DNA of 31,809 nucleotides from Stentor coeruleus (GCA_001970955.1 MPUH01000852.1:1-31809); one strand, 5' to 3'; shown: positions 20,083 to 29,539, counted from the stretch's first letter. Made by a program: numbers and translations. The notes: a model not told the origin generated them from the sequence alone.

Positions 20083-21273
20083 ATGATTTTTTCACTATGT
20101 TTAATTGTTGTCCCATCATTAGCTTTACTCACAGTGCCTTTGACCCCATCATCAAAATCATATACAAACAATTCTAATACTGTAGAATCTAGTACCTTAA
20201 CACCCGAAGACTTTAGAATTTATTATTCAATTGTATTGACTAAAGGTACACCTGGAAAAAATATTTCTTTAGTTCTAGACACAGCTTCAGCTTGGCTTTT
20301 ATATTTCAAATCAGATAATATTTCAGAAAGCTCTACAGAAACATGTTATAACAATTCAACATCACTTATATATGAAAACTATGAATTTATTGGGAATCTA
20401 TGCTCAGATAAGTTTAAAGCTGATGAATTAATGGCAAATTCACAGGTTTATGTTGAGGTTTCAAGGCAAGATGCGGTTTTTGCCTCTTGCGATGGGGTTT
20501 TAGGTTTAGCTTTTAGTAGATTGGCTCATGGGTTTTGGCCTTTTGTTTCAACACTTAAGAAAGAAGGGAAGATTAAAGAACAGATTTTTTCGATTTATCT
20601 TGGAAATCAGAGCTATTCACAAAACTATCCTGTTATGACAATTGGAGGGTTTTCTGATGACTATTGTATAGGTGAAGAGCGTATAATCCCCGTTTCAAGT
20701 TATGAAGGCCATTGGATGATTGATATAGAAAGTTTAGGATTAGGATCAGACACAACAGGTTTCACAGGAAAAGGTATTTTCGACTCAACTTTCGATGCAA
20801 TTTCCTTACCAGAAAATACGTATAACACTCTTATATCAATATTTTCTCAGAATGATTATAATGATAATATTAGTTATCCATACTCATTTCCTTGTGACTA
20901 TCAAAAAATCCACAGTTTACAAAACTTAACATTGTTTATTTCTGAACATGAGTATCTAATTACCCCTAATAATTATCTCAAAATCCAAGAAGACTTTTGC
21001 ATTTTGCGTGTAACCAAGTCACAAAATAATTATATCAGACTTGGTTTACCTTTTTTTAGAGAATATTATTTAATATTCGATTATGAAGTTCCTGAAATCT
21101 TAAGTTATAAAGCTGCAGATCCAGAAAAGGCTTTGAAATTTAATACTCTTTATATAGTTGGGATAATTGTATTAGGGGTTATTATTATCATACCTCTATG
21201 CTTTTATGTTATGCTTTCTAAGGTCCAAGGTGTTGCAAGTGAGCCTTTAAGCTACGAGAAAATACCTAATTAA
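20083..21273 (+). CDS. Membrane-anchored pepsin-family aspartyl protease, atypical active site
   Basis: This is a 396-residue A1-family (pepsin-like) protein. It has an N-terminal signal peptide (about 1-15), the bilobal protease body, a single TM near residues 359-383 (GIIVLGVIIIIPLCFYVML) and a short cytoplasmic tail, the topology of BACE-type or vacuolar membrane aspartyl proteases. The first active-site motif is LVLDTASAW (DTAS instead of DTGS/T); the second is IFDSTFDAISLP (DST instead of DSG/DTG). Both catalytic aspartates remain, but the conserved glycines of both loops are replaced. DGVLGLAF and the C-terminal FFREYYLIFDYE confirm the fold. N-glycosylation sequons are frequent. It may be active with altered geometry, or a non-catalytic homologue. 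Confidence 0.88.
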   Translation: MIFSLCLIVVPSLALLTVPLTPSSKSYTNNSNTVESSTLTPEDFRIYYSIVLTKGTPGKNISLVLDTASAWLLYFKSDNISESSTETCYNNSTSLIYENYEFIGNLCSDKFKADELMANSQVYVEVSRQDAVFASCDGVLGLAFSRLAHGFWPFVSTLKKEGKIKEQIFSIYLGNQSYSQNYPVMTIGGFSDDYCIGEERIIPVSSYEGHWMIDIESLGLGSDTTGFTGKGIFDSTFDAISLPENTYNTLISIFSQNDYNDNISYPYSFPCDYQKIHSLQNLTLFISEHEYLITPNNYLKIQEDFCILRVTKSQNNYIRLGLPFFREYYLIFDYEVPEILSYKAADPEKALKFNTLYIVGIIVLGVIIIIPLCFYVMLSKVQGVASEPLSYEKIPN

Positions 21274-21336
21274 TGGGTTTTTATAAGGAATTATATGGTT
21301 AATTAATGCAAATTTTATGATTTAGCAGAGAAGACT

Positions 21337-22779
21337 TTATGGGTTTTTTTGTTTTCGTTTGAGCCCTTCGTTTATCCAAGGGTGTTCAAGTCCTTCAATT
21401 GGTTTCATACGCAATTCCGGTTGCCAGATCAGACACCTTTTCACAAAGTCAAGAAAAGTTTCTGAACACCCTCTGAGTATTTCTTCAAGGTTTCGGGTTC
21501 CTGGCTCTTTTTTAACCCCTTTTTTGTTTGGGATTATTTTTGGACTCATATTCTCATCAAAAAACATCTCCCGCTTAGTCGACCTTGTTATCACAGCTAA
21601 AGGAGGTATACCAAGGACTTGCATTATATATATTAACTGTATATGCTCTGATTCACCTGGAAATAATGGTCTTCCAGTATATAATTCTGCTAATATACAC
21701 CCTAAACTCCACATATCAATTGCTGTTGTATAAGCAATACCTAATATAATCTCTGGAGCTCTATAAAACCTACTCTGTATATAATAATAAATCCTTTCTT
21801 GTTCAAAACAACTACTCCCAAAATCAATAATATTAATCAAAGCTTTTTCTGTATCTTTAAGTAATATATTTTCTGGCTTTAAATCACAATGTATAACCTT
21901 TTGTTTTGCTATATACTGCAAACAGACTAATAATTGTACTGAAAATCTATGGATCAAAGTTAAAGAAAGACCCTCGAAATTGTTTTGTCTTAAAAGTTCA
22001 TATAAATTAAGACTCAGTAATTCAAATGTTATGCATATATGTCTGCGGAATATAAAATAATTTTTGATTTTAACGACGTTGTATTTACCTTCTATGTCGT
22101 TTTCCCTTAGTTGTTGGAGGATTTTTATTTCTATTGCAGCTTGTTGGTGAAACCTTTTTTTGTTTTTTATGATTTTCAAAGCGACTTTTTCTTGTCTTTT
22201 ATAATCATAGCATTCAACNACTTTTTCTTGTCTTTTATAATCATAGCATTCAACAACCTGTCCAAACGACCCTTTGCCAAGAAGTTTGATGATTTCATAT
22301 CTATAAGCAATATGATCACCTAAAGTTAAGGTATAATCTCCTCTTTCATCATCATAACCATTGTTATTACCTTCTAAAAAAGGTTTGATTTTGTTTTGAC
22401 AACCTAGAAAATAGACAAGTTGATAGTCTTGGACCTCAGCTTGTTCGATTTTATTGAATTCATTTGGAAAATATATTATTGCCGCTTTTGGGGCCATAGG
22501 GAATTTAGGGTCATATTTTATTGAAGATGACCCAGTTTTTAATAATGTCCCTGATGTATTTATAGAGATTTGTTGGGATGTATTACGAGATAATCTATTG
22601 ATAGAGATGACTTGTTGGAGATTTTTTGGTGTTGACATTGAACATTTTGTTGAAGATGGCATTTTGAACTCGAGGTTTAATGATGAACTTTTACTAAAAG
22701 ACTGTGGAGAACGTAATTGACCTTCTTTACCTTTATGATACCCTCCGTTATTGATTTTTTTTTTCAACTTTGATTCCAT
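21337..22779 (-). CDS. DYRK2: DYRK2-type dual-specificity kinase (assembly duplication inside)
   Basis: This is a dual-specificity tyrosine-phosphorylation-regulated kinase of the class II (DYRK2/4) type. It is 480 codons as assembled, about 468 after removing an artefactual 12-residue repeat. The Ser-rich N-terminus is followed by the DYRK-homology box (GYDDERGDYTLTLGDHIAYR). The kinase domain has GKGSFGQVV, VALKII with the catalytic Lys, HCDLKPENILL, IDFGSSC, the activation-loop YYYIQSRFYRAPE (YxY autophosphorylation site) and WSLGCILAELYTGRPLFPG. The strand 2 segment VECYDYKRQEK occurs twice around an N. Kinases have fixed spacing between the glycine loop and VALK, so the extra copy is not real. 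The stop is TAA; the gene converges with the protease gene, 63 bp apart. Confidence 0.93.
   Translation of the reverse strand: MESKLKKKINNGGYHKGKEGQLRSPQSFSKSSSLNLEFKMPSSTKCSMSTPKNLQQVISINRLSRNTSQQISINTSGTLLKTGSSSIKYDPKFPMAPKAAIIYFPNEFNKIEQAEVQDYQLVYFLGCQNKIKPFLEGNNNGYDDERGDYTLTLGDHIAYRYEIIKLLGKGSFGQVVECYDYKRQEKXVECYDYKRQEKVALKIIKNKKRFHQQAAIEIKILQQLRENDIEGKYNVVKIKNYFIFRRHICITFELLSLNLYELLRQNNFEGLSLTLIHRFSVQLLVCLQYIAKQKVIHCDLKPENILLKDTEKALINIIDFGSSCFEQERIYYYIQSRFYRAPEIILGIAYTTAIDMWSLGCILAELYTGRPLFPGESEHIQLIYIMQVLGIPPLAVITRSTKREMFFDENMSPKIIPNKKGVKKEPGTRNLEEILRGCSETFLDFVKRCLIWQPELRMKPIEGLEHPWINEGLKRKQKNP
22184..22254. repeat. 35-bp direct copies flanking a single N (assembly join)
   Basis: 22184-22218 and 22220-22254 are identical, separated by N at 22219, inside the kinase gene. 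The spacing constraint of the kinase fold shows one copy is surplus, which makes this the best evidence that N-flanking copies in this window are unmerged overlaps. Confidence 0.92.
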
Positions 22780-23409
22780 ATTTTATTTGAACAGCATTTC
22801 TGGGATTTCTTCATGGATTCTAACAGGCCTTTTTTCAATTATATCGAGTGATTTTTTTTGAAGTTTAGGGATGAGGTTTTATTAGGAATTTAGATTGGGA
22901 TGATAAGTTGGAGAAATAATGTGAGAAAATTAGAAAAAAATTTTTTTAAGGTTTTTATTAGTCATTTTAGGTGTGAAGATAATAGAGAGGAAAATAGGTT
23001 TATTTTTGTTGATACTGTGGGTTAAGATAAAAGTGATTTAGTGTTTTTATGTATATTGTATGTTATAAGATTTACTAGGGAAAATATTATTGAAATATAT
23101 TTGGTGTAATAGAAAATATTTCTTTTTATAAATATTAACCATGAAATTAGAACTCTGATGTTTAGTTAGTGGTTTGAAAATATTTAGAATAAGAATGAAT
23201 TATCGTTTTATATCAAATCATGTTTTTGTTTTGGAATAGGTTTCTCAAAATGAAATTAAAATTATAATATATGCACAGATAATACAAAAAACTCCCTTTG
23301 AATCAAAGAATCTTATAATAAAATAAATCAAAAACCCAATATATTAAAACTCAATATAAAAAAAATATATAATTATAACTTTATCATAACCATAAACTTT
23401 ATTCACTTA
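22780..23409. other. Gene-free spacer, 630 bp
   Basis: This is upstream DNA of the kinase gene, G-rich at first (for example TTAGGGATGAGG near 22865), turning A/C-rich from about 23270. No gene was recognised before the methyltransferase remnant begins at about 23410. Confidence 0.5.
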
Positions 23410-24066
23410 ATCTCTACCCATAACTTCAGTCGCTTGAACATTCTCAAAATTTTTTACCAAAAACACACAACAACGAATTTTAATCTACACTACGAAAAAC
23501 TTTTGTCATAAAANTCGCTTGAACATTCTCAAATTTTTTTACCAAAAACACACAACAACGAATTTTAATCTACACTACGAAAAACTTTTGTCATAAAAAC
23601 TCCATCTTTACAAAGAACTGTGTTGCAAGTTTCAATAAGCCTAAAACTAATTCGTTCTGAGAATATACATCTTGTTCCTAACTTACACAAACATTTTGTA
23701 CTCTATCATTGATGACAACATTAGCTTTTAAGTGTTTAAGTTCGCTTTTAATCCTCGTATAATACTTTTTGTTGTGATGTCGCTGATGAAAATATTGAAT
23801 TTTTGTAGGAACTTCGTATCTTTTATTGAGGCTAGTCTACACCAAAGATTAAACTACCTACGGGCATGCTATTGACAACTACTTGTAGCTACTTACCGGG
23901 AGAAGCACAAAGATCAATAAGTGTATGGGCTGAAGAGAATAAGTCAAATTTGTTGTTAAGTTGAATCAGCTTGAAATCTGCTCTCGACCAATACCCATGA
24001 TCTTTGGCCATATAGTAAAACTTGTCAAGCCTGGATTTTGCTTTGGTTTCCTTATTAGAAAGCCAT
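23410..24066 (-). pseudogene. Decayed SPB1-type FtsJ rRNA 2'-O-methyltransferase
   Basis: Reading the minus strand from an ATG at 24066 recovers the N-terminal FtsJ domain of an SPB1/FTSJ3-type nucleolar rRNA methyltransferase, in pieces. They are [18 protein letters not shown] and [15 protein letters not shown], then [10 protein letters not shown], a TAG (23889-23891) where the family has Trp, LQVVVNSMPVGSLIFGVD, another TAG (23832-23834), and after frame changes SDITTKSIIRGLKANLNT, KANVVINDRVQNV, QDVYSQNELVLGLLKLATQF and FMTKVFRSVD. Of the K-D-K residues, the first Lys (FKL), Asp (IND) and second Lys (MTK) are still visible. HDGAPNVG has become NDRVQNV. The rest of SPB1 (C-terminal domain) is absent. 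Multiple stops, frameshifts and truncation make it a pseudogene. Its start faces the XPO2 start across 22 bp. Confidence 0.88.
23430..23598. repeat. 84-bp near-identical copies flanking a single N (assembly join)
   Basis: 23430-23513 and 23515-23598 match over 84 bases with one difference (A4T6 versus A3T7 at the poly-A/T junction), joined by N at 23514. It lies inside the methyltransferase remnant (FMTKVFRSVD to FENVQAT region), so that segment is counted twice in the assembly. The mismatch could be an error or an allelic difference that blocked merging. Confidence 0.88.
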
Positions 24067-24088
24067 ATCTAATATAAAAGGCGGTAAC

Positions 24089-26944
24089 ATGGTAGACTTC
24101 ACAAGTATCTTTACTAAGTGTTTTTCTGCGCAGTTCACAGTACGAGTCGAGGGTGAAAAAGAACTCAAGCTCCTAGAAGACCAAAGTGAATTTGCAGGTT
24201 CACTAATCACATATTTCTCTTCCCCATCCACACCTCCTCCTCTAAGCCAAATGGCTGCAGTGAACTTTAAAAACTACATCATTAAAAGATGGGCACCAGA
24301 AGAAGGACCAACAATCCCCCCAGAAGGTAAAATCTTAATCAAACGTAATATTTACACTGTAATGGTTAATGCTATACCAAGTGTATCCTCACAGCTTAGA
24401 GAAAGTATTGAATGGATAGCCAAACATGATTTCCCTCAAAATTGGACTGATTTAATTCAAAGTTTATATCAAGGTTTATCAATAGGTTATACAAACAATC
24501 CTATGGCTGTTATAAATACACTAATGACATGCCATAAGCTTTTTAAAAGGTATAGATATTCTTTTAGAAGTGATGAACTTTGGAGCGAAATCAAACTTGT
24601 TGTTGATTCTCTTTTTCATGTATATTTTGCAACTGCTACTCAGGTTTACTCATGTCTTCAAAATGCTCAAACTGAAGATGAGGTTATAAGACATATAAGT
24701 ACTTTTATCCCTTTATTAAAAGTATTTATTTCGCTTAATGGGCAGGATATACCTCAACAATTTGATGATACATTAAAAGAATGGATGACTTTATTGAACT
24801 ATTTGCTTAATTATTTATCCCCTTTATTACAAGATGATTTAAAGCTGTTTTTATTAAAATCTAAAGTTATGAAATGCTTAACTTTATATGCACAGAAATA
24901 TGATGAAGACTTTGAACCTTATGTTAAAGATTTCTGTACTTCGGTTTGGGACCTTTTATCAAGGGCATCAGGTTTTTCTCAATACGATCGTTTTGTCAGT
25001 GCTTGTTTAGAGTATTTTAGAGTTGTAACATTTAAACCACAAATTGCTGAACTTATACATGGGAATTTGAATATAATGTTTACAAATTTAATACTTCCTA
25101 ATATGATAATATCTTTAGATGAAGAAGATCTTGCTGATACTGCACCTATGGAATTTGTTAAAATGTTTCTTGAAGATGCTAATGAAGATACACGACGATG
25201 TGCTTGTGGACAATTAATGAAAGTTCTTATAAAACAATTCCCTGATGATATTAATAAATTAGTTCTTGAGCAACAAAATACTGTTATTCAAGGTTTTAGG
25301 TCTAATCCTAATAATAACTGGAAGCAAATGGATGCTTTAATACTTATGCTTTCTGGGATGTTTCCAACTTTATACACTCCAAGAAATGGGGCTTCATCAG
25401 TAGCGACATCACAAGCACATATTCTTGAACTTTATAACAATTTGGTCTGTCCTCAACTTGCTAATCATAGTTTCCCTATACTAATAACAAGTTGTCTTAA
25501 GTTTATTTATGTCTACAGAAATCAGTTTTTAAAAGAAATGCTATTAGATATCATGGGAAAAGTTATTGGGTTCTTAGATAGTAACAACGTATTATTAGCC
25601 AGTTATGCTGCAGCTACTCTTGAAAGACTTCTTATGATAAAAAACGACCGGGATCTTATTTTCACTAAAGAGTTCCTATCATCATGTTTAAATCAATTAT
25701 TACAAAGTATCGCTATGGCTCTTCAGAAACACCCAAAAAACACTTATATTATGAATGCATTTTTTAGGGTTATTTGGATATCCCAAGATTTGTTTTCAAG
25801 TTTTGCAGTCCCAGCTTGTGACATTTTTATCAGTTATATCAAGCAAGTACTTTCTGAGCCTCAAAGCTCAGAACCTCATTTCAACTGGTTACTTTTTGAA
25901 TGTATTGCTTTAGCTATGAAATGGTCTGGGCCTGGGATTTCTGATATCCAGAAAAAACTCGAACCTTATATGGCTCTGATAATCCAAAAGTCCAACGCAG
26001 ACCTTTTGCCTTATGCTTTTCAAATCCAAGCTTTTTTCATAAGACTTTTGAGTAGTATTTCACAAACTAATCAAAATCTTATTTCCTCAATACTCCCTAT
26101 AGACAATTGGGAATCAGGTAGTAGGTATTATTTACCAACACTTGTGATTTTCTTAGAAAACCTTTTAATGACCAATGCCTCATCTATGGCTCCTCAGATT
26201 TCAGCATTATGTAACATTGCCCATAAACTTTTTACTTTAGGATTAGATGGTCAAGCCTTTTCTTTACTTACAACTCTAATCGAAACTTATTCTTTTGAGA
26301 ATTTACACCCTTATATGCACCCGATTTATATGATAATTTTCACTAAACTGCACAATTCTAAGTCTCAGAATATCAGACTTAGTCCACGTTTTCATAGGGG
26401 GTCGATAATGTTTGTTAGTTCATTTATATTGAAATATGGATGGAATGTTCTTTCTGATAGTATGAACTCAGTTCAACCAGGGATATTTTTCATGTTGGTT
26501 AAAGGGCAGATATTGCAAAATTTAAGGTCTATTGAAACAATTGTTGAAAGAAGAGCTGTGATTTTAGCTATGAGTGCGCTTATGCAGAATACTGAGGTTA
26601 CTAATGAACTATGGATTAATATTGTTATTAGTGTTAGTAAAATACTTGATAGTACAACAAATATACTTAGTGGGACAGTGTATTCTAATGGACTTGTTGA
26701 CTTGCCTGAAGAAAACACGATACAAATGACTAGAGATTCCTTCCAAAAAGTATACAGCGCTGAAATCCCTTTAACAGACAAATACCCACACCTTCCTAAC
26801 GAAAAAATGTTTTTCATCAACACAATCTGTAACCAGCAATACCCAACAGGATCTTTCTGGAGCTTTGCCGGTCAACATTTAGATCAACAAATTCCAACAA
26901 TCCTCAATCGATACGCCCAACTCTTCAATCAGCAAATTAGATAA
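24089..26944 (+). CDS. CSE1: Exportin-2 / CSE1, importin-alpha re-exporter
   Basis: This is a 951-residue HEAT-repeat karyopherin that returns importin-alpha from nucleus to cytosol with Ran-GTP. Its length is near that of yeast and animal CSE1/XPO2 (about 960-970). Family-specific segments include MAAVNFKNYIIKRW (importin-beta N-terminal domain, about 55-70), ESIEWIAKHDFPQNW, LMTCHKLFKRYRYSFRSDELW, ALYAQKYDEDFEPYV-like text at TLYAQKYDEDFEPY, and the C-terminal RLSPRFHRGSIMF. The N-terminal domain binds Ran; the C-terminal CAS/CSE domain follows. Codons at the 5' end are C-rich, the middle and late part G-rich, then C-rich again in the last ~200 bp ahead of the closely following eS6 gene (64 bp gap). 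It is intronless. The start is the first ATG. Confidence 0.95.
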   Translation: MVDFTSIFTKCFSAQFTVRVEGEKELKLLEDQSEFAGSLITYFSSPSTPPPLSQMAAVNFKNYIIKRWAPEEGPTIPPEGKILIKRNIYTVMVNAIPSVSSQLRESIEWIAKHDFPQNWTDLIQSLYQGLSIGYTNNPMAVINTLMTCHKLFKRYRYSFRSDELWSEIKLVVDSLFHVYFATATQVYSCLQNAQTEDEVIRHISTFIPLLKVFISLNGQDIPQQFDDTLKEWMTLLNYLLNYLSPLLQDDLKLFLLKSKVMKCLTLYAQKYDEDFEPYVKDFCTSVWDLLSRASGFSQYDRFVSACLEYFRVVTFKPQIAELIHGNLNIMFTNLILPNMIISLDEEDLADTAPMEFVKMFLEDANEDTRRCACGQLMKVLIKQFPDDINKLVLEQQNTVIQGFRSNPNNNWKQMDALILMLSGMFPTLYTPRNGASSVATSQAHILELYNNLVCPQLANHSFPILITSCLKFIYVYRNQFLKEMLLDIMGKVIGFLDSNNVLLASYAAATLERLLMIKNDRDLIFTKEFLSSCLNQLLQSIAMALQKHPKNTYIMNAFFRVIWISQDLFSSFAVPACDIFISYIKQVLSEPQSSEPHFNWLLFECIALAMKWSGPGISDIQKKLEPYMALIIQKSNADLLPYAFQIQAFFIRLLSSISQTNQNLISSILPIDNWESGSRYYLPTLVIFLENLLMTNASSMAPQISALCNIAHKLFTLGLDGQAFSLLTTLIETYSFENLHPYMHPIYMIIFTKLHNSKSQNIRLSPRFHRGSIMFVSSFILKYGWNVLSDSMNSVQPGIFFMLVKGQILQNLRSIETIVERRAVILAMSALMQNTEVTNELWINIVISVSKILDSTTNILSGTVYSNGLVDLPEENTIQMTRDSFQKVYSAEIPLTDKYPHLPNEKMFFINTICNQQYPTGSFWSFAGQHLDQQIPTILNRYAQLFNQQIR

Positions 26945-27008
26945 TTTTAGTTTCATACATAAACCCTAATTGATATGTGACAGGCCATTAATAAACAAGT
27001 GGCTAAAG

Positions 27009-27746
27009 ATGAAGTTCAACATCTCGTTCCCAGAAACTGGCCAGCAAAAGTGTTTAGATATTGAGGATGATAAAAAAGTACGGCTTTTCTATGACCGTAA
27101 GATGGGTGAAGAGATTGAAGGAGCTGCCTTAGGAGATGAGTTCAAAGGCTATGTGTTTAGAATTGCTGGTGGCAATGACAAACAAGGCTTTTCAATGAAA
27201 CAAGGAGTTCTGGTTAACAAACGTGTGAGACTACTTCTAGCTGCTGGACATACAAATTATAGACCAAGAAGGACTGGTGAGAGGAAAAGAAAGTCTGTAC
27301 GTGGTTGTATTGTGAGCCATGACATTGCCGTCTTACACTTGGTCGTGATCAAAAAAGGAGCCAATGAAATCCCGGGAGTCACAGATGACCCTAGACCAAG
27401 AAGACTAGGCCCAAAAAGAGCCAGCAAGATCAGAAAACTGTTTTCTTTAGACAAGGGTGTCAATAAGAAAGAGAAAAAAGCTGAAGAAAGAGATGACGTC
27501 AGAAGGTATGTTGTCAAGAGAGAAATCAAAAAAGAAGGTAAAACTGCAAGGTTTAGAGCTCCTAAGATCCAAAGACTTATTACAGCTGAGAGAATTAGAA
27601 GGAAAATGAAGGAAAAGACTGATAAGAAAAATAGATGGACCAGAGCTAAGGAAGAAGCTAAGAAGTACAATACTCTGCTTAATAAAGTTCTCCATGAAAG
27701 GCATGTTGCTGAACAAAAGCTCAAAGATGCAGCTAAAACTTCTTAA
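27009..27746 (+). CDS. RPS6: 40S ribosomal protein eS6
   Basis: This is a small-subunit ribosomal protein, 245 residues from ATG 27009 ([20 protein letters not shown]). The start fits the family, whose N-terminus is MK-L/F-N-I-S; the open frame upstream has only a non-ATG beginning. Conserved segments include [65 protein letters not shown] and [21 protein letters not shown]. The C-terminal helix is basic ([16 protein letters not shown]). Animal eS6 ends in a serine cluster after RRRLSSLRAS that is phosphorylated by S6 kinase; this protein ends ...DAAKTS and lacks that motif. Codon use here is less AT-biased than its neighbours, as expected for a highly expressed gene. Confidence 0.96.
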   Translation: MKFNISFPETGQQKCLDIEDDKKVRLFYDRKMGEEIEGAALGDEFKGYVFRIAGGNDKQGFSMKQGVLVNKRVRLLLAAGHTNYRPRRTGERKRKSVRGCIVSHDIAVLHLVVIKKGANEIPGVTDDPRPRRLGPKRASKIRKLFSLDKGVNKKEKKAEERDDVRRYVVKREIKKEGKTARFRAPKIQRLITAERIRRKMKEKTDKKNRWTRAKEEAKKYNTLLNKVLHERHVAEQKLKDAAKTS

Positions 27747-27835
27747 CTTAGAGAGTTAGTCTTAAATATTGATGTTGAAAAATGGGAATTATATAGGAAA
27801 AGTTTATTATAAAGGGAATTAAGATATAAATTTAG

Positions 27836-29314
27836 ATGAATAGTGAACAACTTGTGTATTATTATAACAAACGCGCTATGGAATATTTGAAAGAACAGAA
27901 TTTTGAGGAAAGTTTGAAATGCTTGATGAAAGCTCAGGAAAATGTTAATCAAGATATAACGAGGAATACGTCTAAATATAAAGCTTTGACGTTTAATAAT
28001 TTTGGGATTTATTATAAGAGTTTGCAGAAGTATGATATTGCTATGAAGTATTTACAAAAGTCTATGAAAATACAGAAGGTTGTATATGATTCAGTCACTT
28101 TAGCTGGTACCTACATGAATATGTCTGCAATATATTCTCAAATTGGTGACCACAACACAGCACTTTCTCATGCATCCATAGCTTTAAAAATCCTCAAAGC
28201 CGAAGCATCAAAAAGTTCAAAAAATATCCCAGCTTTAATCCTTGCTTTACATAATATTGGTATAGAATATGAATTATTAGGAGATATACAAAAAGCAGCA
28301 TCAACATATAAATACGGCTTAGATTTATCACAACAATTCTTAGGAAATTCTCATCAATATACTTCAATTTTATTAAAGTATTATCTGGCTATATCTGAAA
28401 AAGGGAAAAAATATTATTTTGAGAGAGCGAAAATTAATTCAAGCATTAGTATCTCAAAGAATCATGAGGAATTTGTCTTACCTAAAGTGCAAAAATATTT
28501 TAGCCAAAGACCTTCACCTTCAAATGATTATAAAAAAGCTAAAACTAAATCGAAATTGTATAAAACTCATATTTTTAGTGATGGCGAAGTTGAAACTAAA
28601 AATTCTTTTCCAGATATCGGAAAACCTTCAACTTTTGGCGGGAGGATAAAAAATGTTCCTACTAAAAAGAACTATATAAATACGCTAGAAAAAAGAGTCA
28701 CATTTCTCCAATCACAGCTTTTTGATTTTGAAAACCGCTATAAAAAGCTTGAAAAAAATAAAGTCGCCCCTTCTCGTAAAAAACCCTCTAATTTAGCAGT
28801 ACAAAAAAAAGTTTCAAAATCTATAAAAGTTATAAAAGAAAAAGCTGCTGTTATAATACAAAAGTTTTGGAGGCGGTACAAAGCACAAAAGCAACTAAAA
28901 ACTCTCAAGCAAACTAAAAATATGAGGTTTAAAGGAATTACCAGAGTAAAAGTGCCAAAAGAATCCCCAAAGCCTAACTTCTTAACAAAACTACAAACTT
29001 TGGAGATAAAAAACCTTTCTACCCCAACACCAAAATACAAACAACCAATAAAACCTTCTGAAGCCTTCAGACGCTATTCTCTTCATCCAATAACCGAGAG
29101 CAAAATAGAAACCAAAGCTCAAAAAGCAACATTAATCCAATCCCATATACGAAGATTCATCCAACAACGTAAATATAAACGAATTCGTGATGCAGCAATA
29201 AAAATCCAAAGCCATATTCGTCGTTATCTCGTAAACTCTTTATTCCAAAGCATAACCCTAGCTGTAAAATTCATCCAAAAACAATGGCGTTCTTATCAAG
29301 CTCAAAAAAATTAG
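27836..29314 (+). CDS. TPR and IQ-motif protein
   Basis: This 492-residue protein has N-terminal tetratricopeptide repeats (about residues 8-190), for example YYNKRAMEYLKEQNFEESLK, FNNFGIYYKSLQKYDIAMKY, YMNMSAIYSQIGDHNTALSH and LHNIGIEYELLGDIQKAAST. A basic linker with a short coiled coil (about 285-310) follows, then four IQ-type calmodulin-binding helices: AAVIIQKFWRRYKAQKQ, ATLIQSHIRRFIQQRKYKR, AAIKIQSHIRRYL and AVKFIQKQWRSYQAQK. It probably assembles a calmodulin-regulated scaffold, perhaps in cilia or cortex; such TPR-IQ proteins are common in ciliates, but this one is not matched to a named family. The start ATG lies 89 bp after the eS6 stop. It is intronless. Confidence 0.85.
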   Translation: MNSEQLVYYYNKRAMEYLKEQNFEESLKCLMKAQENVNQDITRNTSKYKALTFNNFGIYYKSLQKYDIAMKYLQKSMKIQKVVYDSVTLAGTYMNMSAIYSQIGDHNTALSHASIALKILKAEASKSSKNIPALILALHNIGIEYELLGDIQKAASTYKYGLDLSQQFLGNSHQYTSILLKYYLAISEKGKKYYFERAKINSSISISKNHEEFVLPKVQKYFSQRPSPSNDYKKAKTKSKLYKTHIFSDGEVETKNSFPDIGKPSTFGGRIKNVPTKKNYINTLEKRVTFLQSQLFDFENRYKKLEKNKVAPSRKKPSNLAVQKKVSKSIKVIKEKAAVIIQKFWRRYKAQKQLKTLKQTKNMRFKGITRVKVPKESPKPNFLTKLQTLEIKNLSTPTPKYKQPIKPSEAFRRYSLHPITESKIETKAQKATLIQSHIRRFIQQRKYKRIRDAAIKIQSHIRRYLVNSLFQSITLAVKFIQKQWRSYQAQKN

Positions 29315-29539
29315 CCAATAAAATCATAATAAATAAACAATAAAATCATCATAAAAAAAAAGTACATTTCATTACAAACTCATATAAAAAAAAGATATGA
29401 TTTTATCATAAATTGTGATAAGTATAAAATATTTAACTCTTCTTGCCTGAGATATGATCCAAAAGCTAAACAAAGTGCTAAAATAAACTCACCTTTTGTG
29501 TTTCCTTTACAGTTATATGGTAATAGGTTTATTTTTAAA

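Noticed and set aside
23885..23899. Possible 15-nt intron GTAAGTAGCTACAAG in the methyltransferase remnant
   Set aside because: Removing it deletes family residues L-Q-V that align well, and further stops and frameshifts remain. It also lacks the TAG end of the real introns.
27257..27724. Minus-strand 155-codon frame opposite eS6
   Set aside because: It is the antisense of a highly conserved ribosomal protein gene with Leu/Ser-rich mirror composition.
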